Shown here: one piece after another, positions 9,423 through 19,056 of the stretch | How the letters are laid out: every line of letters starts with the position of its first letter | Position numbering within the stretch: position 1 is the stretch's first letter | Origin: JAIEPX01 sp963725255 | GTDB lineage: Bacteria > Pseudomonadota > Gammaproteobacteria > JAIEPX01 | DNA: 64,000 bases | Assembly (NCBI GenBank): GCA_963725255.1 | Contig: CAVRXV010000008.1 | Coordinates: 90,818-154,817 of the forward strand | Reading direction: 5' to 3' | Position numbers and translations under genes: made by a program | The notes under the pieces: generated by a model | Database searches by the model: none | What the model was told of the DNA's origin: nothing | What the model saw: the letters and a program-made list of their open reading frames with translations, nothing else

Positions 9423-11479
9423 ATCGCATGCGCTTTGGGATACCAAGATTATTAAAATTGCCTTACGAGATGCTTTTCTAAAGTTATCACCCTTCATCAA
9501 ATTCGTAATCCTGTGATGTTTACGGTTTATATTGCTTCACTGATTACAAGTTGGTTATTTATTCAAGCTATTACTGGACAGGCTGAAGCACCTCCAGACT
9601 TTATATTATTAATTTCTTTATGGCTTTGGTTTACATTGTTATTTGCAAATTTTGCGGAAGCAATGGCGGAAGGACGTGGAAAAGCGCAAGCACAAGCGTT
9701 GCGTAAATCACGTCGTGAAGTGATGGCAAAAAAATTATCTAAACCTTCACGAGATGCGAAAATTAATGCAGTGGTCTCTGCTGATTTGAGAGTTGGCGAT
9801 ATTGTGTTAGTAGAAGCAGGTGATTTTATTCCTAGCGATGGTGAGGTGATTGAAGGAATTGTTTCTGTTAATGAAAGTGCTATAACAGGTGAAAGTGCTC
9901 CTGTTATTCGAGAAAGTGGTGGGGATCGAAGTGCTGTTACGGGTGGGACACAGGTCATTTCGGATTGGTTAATTATGCGAATTACTGCCAATCCCGGAGA
10001 AACATTTTTGGATCGCATGATTTCACTTAGTTGAAGGTGCGAAGCGACAAAAAACACCGAATGAACTTGCATTAACTATTTTATTAGCAGCGTTTGACCA
10101 TTGTTTTTTTATTAGTTTGCGCAACGTTGATTTCGTTTTCTATTTACAGTGTCAATGCTATGGGTTCCGGTGGTGTGATCAGTATTACTGTTGTTGTTGC
10201 ATTATTTGTTTGTTTAGCGCCGACAACCATTGGTGGATTTTATCTGCAATTGGAATTGCAGGTATGGATCGAATGATTCAAGCAAACGTTATTGCACTAT
10301 CGGGCAGAGCAGTTGAAGCAGCAGGTGATATTGATACTTTGATTCTCGATAAAACAGGAACAATCACATTCGGAAATCGACAAGCGACAGAATTTATGCC
10401 AGCTGAAGATGTCAGTGTTGAAGCTTTTGCGGATGCTGCACAATTGTCTTCTCTTGCAGATGAAACACCTGAGGGGCGTAGCATTGTAATTCTTGCAAAA
10501 GAAAAATATGGATTACGTGGAAGAAATATTACAAGTTTAGGTGCTACGTTTATTCCATTTACAGCACAAACACGCATGAGTGGTGCTAATTTACCAGGTC
10601 GTCAAATTCGTAAAGGTGCTGCTGAAGCTATAGAAGCGTATATTAAAGAGCAAGGCGGTATTTTTCCTTTATTTGTAAAATCAGTGGTTGATTCGATAGC
10701 AAGTCATGGGGGAACGCCATTGGTTGTTGCAGAAGGGAATAAAGTGTTAGGCGTTATTCATCTGAAAGATATTGTCAAAGGTGGAATTCGCAGAACGTTT
10801 TGCAGAATTACGTCAAATGGGAATTCGCACGATTATGGTCACTGGAGATAATCCAATAACCGCCGCTGCCATTGCTGCAGAAGCTGGAGTTGATGATTTT
10901 CTTGCGAATGCAACACCAGAAGATAAATTGATATTAATTCGACGATTACAATCCGAAGGACATTTAGTTGCAATGACAGGTGATGGTACTAATGATGCAC
11001 CTGCACTTGCGCAAGCGGATGTTGCTGTTGCAATGAATACAGGCACTCAAGCAGCTAAAGAAGCAGGTAATTTGGTGGATCTTGATTCAAATCCTACAAA
11101 ACTTATTGAAGTTGTTGATATTGGAAAACAATTGTTAATGACACGCGGTGCATTAACAACATTTAGTATTGCGAATGATATTGCAAAATATTTTGCCATT
11201 TTACCCGCAGCATTTGCTTCGACTTATCCTGCTCTCAATGCTCTGAATATAATGCATCTTTCCACAGGACGGAATGCAATTTTATCCGCTGTAATTTTTA
11301 ATGCATTGATTATTGTATTTTTAATTCCACTCGCATTAAAAGGAGTAAAGTATCATCGTGTCTCAGCTTCTAAGCTTTTGAGGAATAATGTTTTTATCTA
11401 TGGACTGGGTGGATTACTTGTGCCATTCGTTGGAATAAAAATGATAGACCTCATTTTATACGCAATTGGATTAAAATGA
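9412..11479 (+). pseudogene. kdpB: kdpB, P-type ATPase subunit, multiply frameshifted
   Basis: It starts at ATG 9412 (MATKSHALWDTK), overlapping the end of kdpA. KdpB can be followed to 11479 only by changing frame at about 9495, 10029 (extra A in CTTAGTTGAA), 10093 (extra T), 10240 (missing base after ATTGGTGGATTT) and 10785 (extra C). Conserved elements remain: ITGESAPV, phosphorylation site DKTGTIT, TGDN, MTGDGTNDAPALAQADVAVAMN. About five lesions in 2 kb are too many for random assembly error, given that most other long genes here are clean. The catalytic subunit of the K+ pump is therefore dead. Confidence 0.92.
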
Positions 11480-11489
11480 ATATTGTGAG

Positions 11490-12095
11490 ATGCAACAAAT
11501 GCTCAAAATTATAATTGAACAAATCAAAGTGGCTTTAAGAATCGTGATAATTTTTTCACTACTAATGGGAATTTTATATCCTTTCGTTATGACCGGTTTG
11601 GCGGAATTATTTTTTCCCTGGCGTGCAAATGGAAGTATGATCGTGCATCAAAAAAAGCCTATCGCTTCTCTTTTAATCGGTCAATATTTCACAGATGAAA
11701 AATATTTTTGGGGTCGGCCTTCGGCAACTTCACGATTTCCTTATGACGCAGAAAATTCTTCTGGTTCGAATCTTGCGTTATCAAATCTGGCTCTGCTTCA
11801 AGCTGTGAAAGCACGTGTTGATCATTGGAAAGTTACAAATCCCGAACAAAAAAATACGTTACCGATGGATTTGGTAACAGCTTCAGCCAGTGGATTAGAT
11901 CCGGATATCAGTTCCAGTGCTGCATTTTATCAAGTCCCGCGAATCGCAAAAGCGCGTAATGTTCCAGAAAAAGCAGTGAACGATCTAATTCAGCGATCAA
12001 TACTTCCTCGAACATTTCGAGTTTTTGGAGAGCCTCGAGTCAATGTGTTTTTGCTTAATTCTTCTTTAGACTATCTTAACAGTAATGTGGAATAA
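11490..12095 (+). CDS. kdpC: Potassium-transporting ATPase subunit C
   Basis: 201 aa, intact and of normal length (~190-200). One N-terminal membrane helix (about residues 15-37, IVIIFSLLMGILYPFVMTGL). A periplasmic domain follows with YFWGRPSAT, SSGSNLALSN and SASGLDPDIS, all KdpC hallmarks. KdpC couples the KdpA channel to the KdpB ATPase, so it has no known job without them; here it sits downstream of broken kdpA and kdpB. It starts 10 bp after kdpB and ends 2 bp before kdpD, so it is still in operon order. An intact frame may simply be awaiting decay. Confidence 0.93.
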   Translation: MQQMLKIIIEQIKVALRIVIIFSLLMGILYPFVMTGLAELFFPWRANGSMIVHQKKPIASLLIGQYFTDEKYFWGRPSATSRFPYDAENSSGSNLALSNLALLQAVKARVDHWKVTNPEQKNTLPMDLVTASASGLDPDISSSAAFYQVPRIAKARNVPEKAVNDLIQRSILPRTFRVFGEPRVNVFLLNSSLDYLNSNVE

Positions 12096-12097
12096 CC

Positions 12098-14122
12098 ATG
12101 AAAGAGAAACGCCCAAATCCAGAAGATTTGTTGAAAATTGCTGAGGAAGAAGCTCGGATCGGAGAGCGCGGAAAACTCAGAATATATCTCGGTGCAGCAC
12201 CGGGTGTGGGGAAGACATTCACAATGCTTGAAGATGCTCAGGCAAAACGACAAGAGGGATTAGATGTTGTTGTAGGAGTAGTGGAATCACATGGTAGAAG
12301 AGAAATTGATGCATTGCTGCATGGTTTGGAAATGATACCTAGACAAGTCATCAATTATCGAGGTGTGACATTAACAGAATTTGATCTCGATGGCGCATTA
12401 AAGCGAAATCCTGGCATTATTTTAATCGATGAAATGGCTCATACGAATGCGCCTGGGTTACGTCACGAGAAAAGATGGCAAGATATTAAAGAACTATTAG
12501 ATCGAGGCATCAACGTATATACAACAGTGAATGTTCAGCATATTGAAAGTCAAAAAGATAATGTGGCGAAAATTGTTTACACCAATATTAAAGAATCTGT
12601 TCCCGATTCAATGTTTGAAATTGCACACACCATTGAACTCGTCGATTTACCACCGGAAGATTTGCTGAAACGATTAGAAGAAGGAAAAGTTTATTTTCCA
12701 CAACAAGCTGAATTGGCCAAAGAGAACTTTTTTAGAGAAGGTAATCTTATTGCCTTGCGTGAAATTGCACTGCGATACACGGCTGATCGTGTGGGTGCAG
12801 ATGTATTGTTATATCGTCGGGGGCAGGGCATTACACGAATTTGGCCTACACGTAATAAAATTTTAGTCTGCGTAGGTCCAGGAGAATCCAAAAAATTAAT
12901 TTTCTCTGCTGCACGAATTGCTCAAAGCCTTAAAGCAGAATGGATAGCGATTTATGTTGATGTACCTAGGCTGCAGTCATCTGAAGTAGAACGAAATCGA
13001 GCAGTAACTAAATTAAGACAAGCAGAGAGACTAGGAGCGACCACACGATTATTAGTTGGAAGTGATATCGTGAAGGAAATAATCAATTTTGCCCACGAAC
13101 AGAATATATCACAAATAATGGTATGGAAAAGTAGCCATCAAACATGGAAAGACTATCTAAAGATTTGGAAAAATATCAGTTCAGGGAAGCGAGTTTTCAC
13201 ATTCAGTAGTCTTGCTGATAAAATCGTTCGTAATAGCGGTGAAATTGATGTCTATGTCATGACTGGGGTTAAAGAAGAATCTAAAACGCCGGTCACTACT
13301 CAAGTTAAAAAGAGAGGTTTTTCCTGGAAGAGTTATTTATTTTCATTTGTTGTTGTAGGTGTTTCAACTCTGATCGATTATTTTCTTTTTCCTTTTTTAA
13401 ATGCCACTAATCTTATCATGATCTATTTTTTTGGTGTTTTCACTGTGGCTTTGTATGACAAAATGCTACCTACTATTTTCACTGCTTTCTTAAGTGTAAT
13501 CGTCTGTAGTTTTTTATACATGCCACCTTATTACACGTTCGCAGTATTTGATAGTAGCTACATGTTGAGTATAGTGTTGATGTTTGTAATTGCCTTAACG
13601 ATTAATTACTACACTGTAGCTTCACGAAGAGAAGCGCTGCGAGCCCGACACGCAGAACAATTAATCGCACGTTTGCATTCTTTAAGTCGACAGTTAGCGA
13701 CCACTCGAGGTGTTGATAAGCTGTTCCATATTGGTGTGGAATACATTGCTGAAAGTTTAGACTGCGATGTTCAAGCGATGTTGCAAGGTGAAGGTGGTTT
13801 AGTCGTGCGGGCCAAATCCGAAACCGATTGGATTTTAGATGCAAAAGATATCAGTGTTGCTCAATGGGTTAATGATTTGGGTCAGTCTGCTGGATTGGGC
13901 ACTGATACCTTGCCATTTACAAAAGCTCTTTATATACCCTTATTAGCTTCACATGGAACCATTGGGGTTTTGAGTGTCAGACCAAAAATTGAGGGGCGTC
14001 TATTTACCCCAGAAGAAATGCACTTGTTAGAATCTTTTGCACATCAATTAGCGATTACACTTGAAGCAGATTTATATCATGATAAAAATCAGCTGATAGA
14101 GATCAGGATACGGTCATCGTGA
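12098..14122 (+). pseudogene. kdpD: kdpD sensor, truncated before its kinase domain
   Basis: 674 aa where KdpD is normally ~900. Present in order: the KdpD N-terminal domain with Walker A GAAPGVGKT (residues 32-40), LIDEMAHTNAPG and TTVNVQHIES; a universal-stress-like domain (~residues 250-370); four membrane helices (~410-500); and a GAF-like domain. The dimerisation/phospho-acceptor and ATPase domains are absent. The frame stops soon after LYHDKNQLIE, where intergenic repeat DNA begins, and no kdpE follows. The protein could not phosphorylate a regulator. I class it as a 3'-truncated remnant, though the surviving frame is open and could be translated. Confidence 0.85.
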
Positions 14123-14147
14123 AATGTATAGCCTTTTCAATAGAGAT

Positions 14148-14196
14148 TTTCACAAGCCTCTCACAACTCACATAATAAGGGGGTCAAATCTTTGCG
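14148..14196. repeat. Repeat fragments at the kdpD breakpoint
   Basis: A partial copy of the CTCACAACTCA repeat (about 14152-14165) is followed immediately by one arm of the GGGGTCAAATCT repeat (about 14170-14185), 30-50 bp after the premature end of kdpD. The position suggests the missing 3' half of kdpD and kdpE were lost by recombination at these repeats. Confidence 0.55.
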
Positions 14197-14265
14197 CATT
14201 CAACTTGATAAAGGTTTCTATTGCCTAGTAGCATTTGAATTAACGCGGCCTGAAGAGAGAAGGTT

Positions 14266-14649
14266 ATGACTCGATTAAGTTTTTTACGAGGGATCCCAAT
14301 AGCAGTTACGGCTATTGGCATTTGTATTCATGTTCTAGGTATAGCAGGCCTCTTCGTTCAAACCTCGTTTATTCATGATTTAATAATGCTCGGTATCGAT
14401 TGTTTCGTTCTGGCAGGCCTCTTGAGAAGAACTGCTTGGGGATATTACTTGGCTGTTGGCTTGTATATTCAGCAAAGCGTCATGCAACCCTATTGGGCTT
14501 ATAAGAGTTACTTGGCTGAATATTTCATTATACATCCTATGGGACTTTTTCTAGCGCCCATTGTTGTAATAACAAGTTTGATTATATTGCTCACTAACAA
14601 GTCGACCTTCATTTATCATCGCGATCAAGGGGGTCAAATCTCCATTTGA
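14266..14649 (+). CDS. Small four-helix membrane protein, unknown
   Basis: 127 aa with four hydrophobic segments (about residues 10-30, 36-52, 58-72 and 92-112) and short polar loops. Not recognised. GAGAGAAGG precedes the ATG. The last residues (QGGQISI) are encoded by the GGGGGTCAAATCTCC arm of the dispersed repeat beginning at 14629, so the repeat supplies the C-terminus and stop. The native end may have been lost. It lies directly after the truncated kdpD on the same strand. Confidence 0.5.
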   Translation: MTRLSFLRGIPIAVTAIGICIHVLGIAGLFVQTSFIHDLIMLGIDCFVLAGLLRRTAWGYYLAVGLYIQQSVMQPYWAYKSYLAEYFIIHPMGLFLAPIVVITSLIILLTNKSTFIYHRDQGGQISI

Positions 14650-14674
14650 CGATCTCATAGTTTTCTTGCGGTGC

Positions 14675-14806
14675 TTATTTACCATTATTTTCTGCCGCGC
14701 AATTTAACGATTGCAAGGCTTTGATATATTTTTCACCGCATTTTTTGTCTTGGTTAATTTTTGACTCAAAATGTTATGCCGCACTACTGACAGTTTGATA
14801 GTACTT
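14675..14806 (-). pseudogene. Remnant copy 1 of an unknown gene 3' end
   Basis: Read on the minus strand, 44 codons give a recognisable tail ending KYIKALQSLNCAAENNGK and a TAA, with an internal stop at codon 11. The same tail occurs at 15997-16128 (no internal stop) and in a more damaged form at 26031-26163. Each is joined on its 3' side to a GGGGTCAAATCT arm. It is a fossil of a paralogous family whose intact member is not in this window. Confidence 0.65.
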
Positions 14807-14921
14807 TTGGATTTCCTATTTATCAACTAGGCAGCCAAGAAACTTCCAAAATCAATGATGCTTGCAAAAAAAATCTGCATCAATAACGGCATCGTCAACA
14901 CCGTTTCGACGCCATTTTGCT

Positions 14922-15755
14922 TTATTTTTTAGCGGGTACTTGTGATGAAAGTTCCGGTGTTGTTCTTAACTTATCAATTGCCAAGTTTATTTGTTTCAAA
15001 TGTTCTTCAACTACTTTTACTGCCACTTTTGCTCCCAAAGTACCAAGTGTTCTTTCAATCTTATAAGCGATTAATTTCTGTTCAAGCTCTTCTTTTATTT
15101 TTTCATAGGCACGTTGAACTAAATCAGGAGATTTTTGCATATATTTCTGTATTGTATCTGATGCCTCTTTTATTACGCTGTCTGCTGGTCTCTTCGGTGT
15201 TTCCAGCACGTCATGAAACTTTTCAGCGGCTTGCTTCACATTATGAATTATTGCCTCTTCAGCGCAACTTTTCAGTTCTTTGGCCATGGTCTCGGAAATT
15301 AAACCACTTTTTGGTTCTATCATACGCAGTTTTTGAAGACTTTCAGGATCTTGCTTTCTCAAAAATGAAATAAGGGCTTTTTCATCACCATGCCCAGCTT
15401 TTTTCAAAATGACTATAGCGGGTAACACGACTTTTACGTTAAATTGCATCGATTCAGTCAATGAAACTTTGGGTTTTGCTCGGCGTTTAACTTCTTCAGG
15501 TTCAATATTTGTAATTGAAGTAATGTTATCTTTTTTGAGCTCATTGCGTGCAGTTTTCGCTAAATAGCATAATTTAATGTTACGAAAATCTTTCGATAAT
15601 ACATCTAATAATTTTGGATCTTGAGCCTTTAAAAAACTCATGAAAAGCCCCTTAGCATAATTCAGCTTTTGATAGTCCTTGCATTGTTGGACTAATTTTT
15701 TATAGTCATCAGAAGACATTATATCTTCAATTTCATTCTTATCTGACCTCGCCAT
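14922..15755 (-). CDS. Hypothetical helical protein
   Basis: 277 aa, hydrophilic, rich in Lys/Glu/Leu and predicted by eye to be almost all helical. No signal peptide, no membrane segment, no motif I recognise. Two segments look like degenerate internal repeats (LFMSFLKAQDPKLLDVL near residues 37-53 and LISFLRKQDPESLQKL near 126-141), so it may be built of helical hairpins. GGAGG (15762-15766) precedes the ATG at 15755, which supports expression. It is isolated between repeat elements. An effector role is possible given the genome context but is inference. Confidence 0.65.
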   Translation of the reverse strand: MARSDKNEIEDIMSSDDYKKLVQQCKDYQKLNYAKGLFMSFLKAQDPKLLDVLSKDFRNIKLCYLAKTARNELKKDNITSITNIEPEEVKRRAKPKVSLTESMQFNVKVVLPAIVILKKAGHGDEKALISFLRKQDPESLQKLRMIEPKSGLISETMAKELKSCAEEAIIHNVKQAAEKFHDVLETPKRPADSVIKEASDTIQKYMQKSPDLVQRAYEKIKEELEQKLIAYKIERTLGTLGAKVAVKVVEEHLKQINLAIDKLRTTPELSSQVPAKK

Positions 15756-15951
15756 ATGCCCTCCTAAATGCGATAGGTATCACTATCACGATCCGCTAAT
15801 ACATAAGCTGAGGCACATCTTTCGGCCCCATCGTCTTAATTATAGCGTATTACCCGGGTTTTTGCCGGGCTCCTCAAAGCCATAAAGTAGGGGTTTGGCG
15901 GCTACTTTATTAGAAGCATCTCAACAGTCGATTTTATGTAATGCAAGCATA
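15756..15951. other. Intergenic stretch with a hairpin
   Basis: No gene. A short hairpin, TAAAGTAG ... CTACTTTA (about 15884-15911), is the only structure I see; it has no T-run typical of an intrinsic terminator. Confidence 0.4.
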
Positions 15952-16235
15952 GGGGTCAAATCTCTATTTGACGATCTCATGGTTTTCTTGTGGTGCTTAT
16001 TTACCATTATTTTCTGCCGCGCAATTTAACGATTGCAAGGCTTTGATGTATTTTTCACGGCATTTTTTGTCTTGGTTAATTGTTGACTCAAAATGATATG
16101 CCGCACTACTGACAGTTTGATAGCACTTTTTAAGAGGCTAGAATAGAAATGATATTCGTATTTTTAAATTAATGGACTCCACATATCCAATGAGAAATAT
16201 TAAGTTCTGAAATCATCAAATGGAGATTTGACCCC
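15952..16235. mobile_element. MITE-like element with imperfect terminal inverted repeats
   Basis: The left end reads GGGGTCAAATCTCTATTTGA and the right end TCAAATGGAGATTTGACCCC, an imperfect inverted repeat of ~20 bp or more around ~284 bp. Inside is the minus-strand gene remnant at 15997-16128. The same left end plus remnant occurs at 14629 (right end not found) and 25986 (right end 26532). Non-autonomous: no transposase inside. Which enzyme mobilises it is unknown. Confidence 0.65.
15997..16128 (-). pseudogene. Remnant copy 2 of an unknown gene 3' end
   Basis: The best-preserved of three copies: 43 codons beginning KCYQTVSSAAYHFES and ending SLNCAAENNGK then TAA, with no internal stop. Upstream it is closed by TAG within four codons, so no start is available. 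Three cysteines and a Lys-rich helix are visible. The family is not recognised. Confidence 0.6.
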
Positions 16236-16401
16236 CTCTGTAAATAATGTGATATGATTCCACCTAAAAGTGAAGGGCAATTTTCACCGTGCAGCATAGA
16301 GATATGGTGTAACATGATAAATGCACGCTATCATTAGTCATATTAGAGAGCCGTTTCAATATTAAAGAGTTGGGTTTTGGATTACTGGATTTGGTGTAGT
16401 T

Positions 16402-17205
16402 ATGGATGATTTTCAAAAGCTTATCGATGAATACTCTGCTGAGTATTGTCTTTTTTTAGAGAGCACTTACGGTGACCAGATGCTTTCAGAGGGTGGAACT
16501 CTTGCGATAGATCGTCTGTTTGCAGGCACGTCGTTGAATAATAAAAAAGCTTTGGATATCGGTTTTGGCCTTGGTGCTGCTGCGTTTTATTTGGCAGAAC
16601 GATATCAAGCTGAAGTCACTGGTATCGAATTGAATCCCTGGCTGGTTGAAGAAGCAACGCGCAGAACACCAGTGAATTTAAATTTACTTGTAAAGTTTGT
16701 GCAATATCAAAGACCGCCATTGCTCCCTTTTCCTGATCAATGCTTTGATATTGTTTATAGCAAAGGCGTGCTCGTTCACATAAACGATAAATATCCGCTA
16801 TTCAACGAAATTCATCGTGTGCTCAAGCCAGGCGGTTTCGTGATAATTGACGATTGGTTAAGTCCCAACAAAGGCCAGTGGGGACAACGATTACAAAAAA
16901 TGTGTGAGATGGAAAACCTCACTCTATACGCGCAGACAGAAACGGATTATCGCCAACTCCTGGAAAAAACAGGATTCACAGCAATACAAATGCGCGCAGA
17001 AAATGATCATTATGTTCAATACAATCAAGACGTCGTGAACCGTCTAAACCAGCCTAATATCAAAGCCTCATTCTCAGCCCAATTCGGCGACACCGCCTGG
17101 CAGCAAGCTGTAGAAGGCTATCAATTGATCGCTGATTCAATTCGAGACAATGAACTATTGATCCGATGGCTTAAGGCCACGCGACGCCATTCCCATTTCT
17201 ATTAA
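16402..17205 (+). CDS. SAM-dependent methyltransferase (class I)
   Basis: 267 aa Rossmann methyltransferase. Motif I is LDIGFGLGAAAFYLAE (about residues 51-66), followed by the acidic end of strand 2 in GIELN, motif II-like FDIVYSKGVLVHI, and LKPGGFVIIDDW. Together these resemble the UbiE / phosphoethanolamine-N-methyltransferase group. Substrate is not evident; phospholipid head groups or quinones are the likeliest by resemblance. The C-terminus (ATRRHSHFY) overlaps a fragment of the CGCGACGCCAT dispersed repeat at about 17176-17200, so the original end may be altered. It converges with the Sel1 gene, 2 bp away. Confidence 0.85.
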   Translation: MDDFQKLIDEYSAEYCLFLESTYGDQMLSEGGTLAIDRLFAGTSLNNKKALDIGFGLGAAAFYLAERYQAEVTGIELNPWLVEEATRRTPVNLNLLVKFVQYQRPPLLPFPDQCFDIVYSKGVLVHINDKYPLFNEIHRVLKPGGFVIIDDWLSPNKGQWGQRLQKMCEMENLTLYAQTETDYRQLLEKTGFTAIQMRAENDHYVQYNQDVVNRLNQPNIKASFSAQFGDTAWQQAVEGYQLIADSIRDNELLIRWLKATRRHSHFY

Positions 17206-17207
17206 AG

Positions 17208-18899
17208 CTATAATTGTAAAACGTTCTCACTTTTCGCGGGTTCTGAGGAAGCTTCTCTCGCTAACCGTTCACAATTCAAAAGTATTTTTTTTGCGCTCTC
17301 AAATCGTGGATGTTGTTCAGGAATTTTTTTCAAATGCGCTATTATATGAGGCGGAATTGAAATTGATGCTGGTTTCCAAAGTGGATGTTCAATTCCAGAC
17401 GCTAAAATCGCGGGTTCTTTTTTCAAAGTGGTAAGAAATCCATCGTAATTTAGTTGAGCTAATCTGAAACAGAGTTCATGTAAAAGACGGGCTTTGTTGT
17501 AAGATAAATTATTTTCACGAGCTTCGAGCTCTCTGAATTTTGTTTCAAGCCAGAGCTTGAAATCTTCTTCGGATTTATTGATTTCAGATTCGCAGTATTC
17601 TATTGCATCTAAATCTAGTGTGTTTCTAGGATTATGTTTTGCATATGTACCTAGCTCACCAGTTGAAATATCTGTTATAGCTGCTGTATGTTGATCAAAA
17701 TGATATTGAGTTAAGTAAGGGTGGTATGGATCTGTTTGTTTAGCCAATATCGACAATATCGCCTGACTACCTTCATATCGGGGGTTGTCTTTTTGAATTT
17801 TTCGAAGTGCGAAAGTTAATTTCACTGCTGTTTCAAAGAGTATGTTACCGCTATAAAATGTGGGTGCAAGATCCTGATCAAATAAATGCACCATGCACTG
17901 TTGGTACACTTCTCGACTTACAAGCGTATCCTTGTTAAGTTCTGCAAAGAAATCATCTGGGGAAGAATTGCATAATTCTTTTAGTCTTTCAGAGCCCTCG
18001 CACATCGCAAGATGATAAAGGCCGCTAAAATTTTTGGCATTGGCTAATTTTGTTAAATAATTAATTGCTAGTGCAATTTTTAATTTCTGAAAATCATTTC
18101 GGTATTCCGCGGCATTGTTAGTATCAAAAGGTACTTTTTCCCATGAGTACATCGTGTGAAGAGATAATTTGGCCGCACTATGATTGTTTTCAGTACCGCG
18201 CCGATACCATCTCACTGCTTCCGCCCAATTTTTAATCTGCTCATAGTGAATCCCTAGAGCGAATTGAGCGCCTGGAAAATTTTGTTCTGCAGCACGGCGA
18301 TACCATTTTTCTGCTTCTATGTGATTTTTTTCAACACCTAAGCCCTCCTGATACAATTCTCCTAGACTATATTGAGCGTCTGGAAAATTTTGTTCTGCAG
18401 CGCGGCGATACCATTTTTCTGCTTCTATGTGATTTTTTTCAACACCTAAGCCCATGAAATACATATATCCACAACAGCATTGAGCCTTGGCATAATTTTG
18501 TTCTGCAGAGAGGAAGAACCATTTTATTGCTTCAGTGTGGTTTACTTTAACACATTTGCCATCAAGATTTACATATCCCAGCCGGCATTGAGCCTCTGGA
18601 TGCTTTTGACAGGCAGCGAGTAAAAACCATTTCATTCCCTCGGCGTAATCTTGATCAACACCTTTGCCCTCATAAAACATGCATCCCAGATGGTATTGAG
18701 CGGCTGCTAATTTTTCAGTCGTGGCCAAACTGATAATATGATCAATGGCTCTGGTATGTCCGATGAGAGCAGCCTGAGTAAAGCAATTGACGGCTTCAAT
18801 AGGATCGGTTTTTTCGATTTCCAGAGCGGCGTTGTAAAATTTCAACGCTTTTTCACTGACTTCAGCGCGTTCTAATTTAATAGTTTCATGTTCTTGCAT
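17208..18899 (-). CDS. Sel1-like repeat protein
   Basis: 563 aa. Residues ~55-235 contain five or six Sel1 repeats (36 aa each; pattern A..LG..Y..G.GV..N..EA.KWY..AA.Q). Two adjacent repeats are nearly identical in DNA as well (18268-18345 and 18376-18453, spacing 108 bp), so one arose by recent duplication. The C-terminal ~320 residues are helical and unrecognised. No signal peptide. Sel1 proteins form solenoid scaffolds, and in Legionella and Coxiella several are linked to host interaction; that role here is inference. The start is ATG 18899. Confidence 0.85.
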   Translation of the reverse strand: MQEHETIKLERAEVSEKALKFYNAALEIEKTDPIEAVNCFTQAALIGHTRAIDHIISLATTEKLAAAQYHLGCMFYEGKGVDQDYAEGMKWFLLAACQKHPEAQCRLGYVNLDGKCVKVNHTEAIKWFFLSAEQNYAKAQCCCGYMYFMGLGVEKNHIEAEKWYRRAAEQNFPDAQYSLGELYQEGLGVEKNHIEAEKWYRRAAEQNFPGAQFALGIHYEQIKNWAEAVRWYRRGTENNHSAAKLSLHTMYSWEKVPFDTNNAAEYRNDFQKLKIALAINYLTKLANAKNFSGLYHLAMCEGSERLKELCNSSPDDFFAELNKDTLVSREVYQQCMVHLFDQDLAPTFYSGNILFETAVKLTFALRKIQKDNPRYEGSQAILSILAKQTDPYHPYLTQYHFDQHTAAITDISTGELGTYAKHNPRNTLDLDAIEYCESEINKSEEDFKLWLETKFRELEARENNLSYNKARLLHELCFRLAQLNYDGFLTTLKKEPAILASGIEHPLWKPASISIPPHIIAHLKKIPEQHPRFESAKKILLNCERLAREASSEPAKSENVLQL

Positions 18900-18945
18900 T
18901 TAGTATGCTCCCAATTAATATGCATAAGTATCGCAATTATACACC

Positions 18946-19042
18946 TTAAAGAATAATCTTGTAATAACGCAGAATTATATCTCGAAATTAAATATTGATT
19001 TTACAAATTCTCTCACAACTCAAGACGCGACGCCATTTTCTA
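18946..19042. repeat. ~95-bp dispersed repeat (ACTCAAGACGCGACGCCATT family)
   Basis: This segment, from TTAAAGAATAATCTTGTAAT through CTCACAACTCAAGACGCGAC to GCCATTTTCTA, aligns with 21403-21498 over its whole length. Its right third recurs at 21212, 25895, 42536, 48796 and 63136. No reading frame is shared. Confidence 0.8.
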
Positions 19043-19056
19043 CAGCTCTGGTTTAT

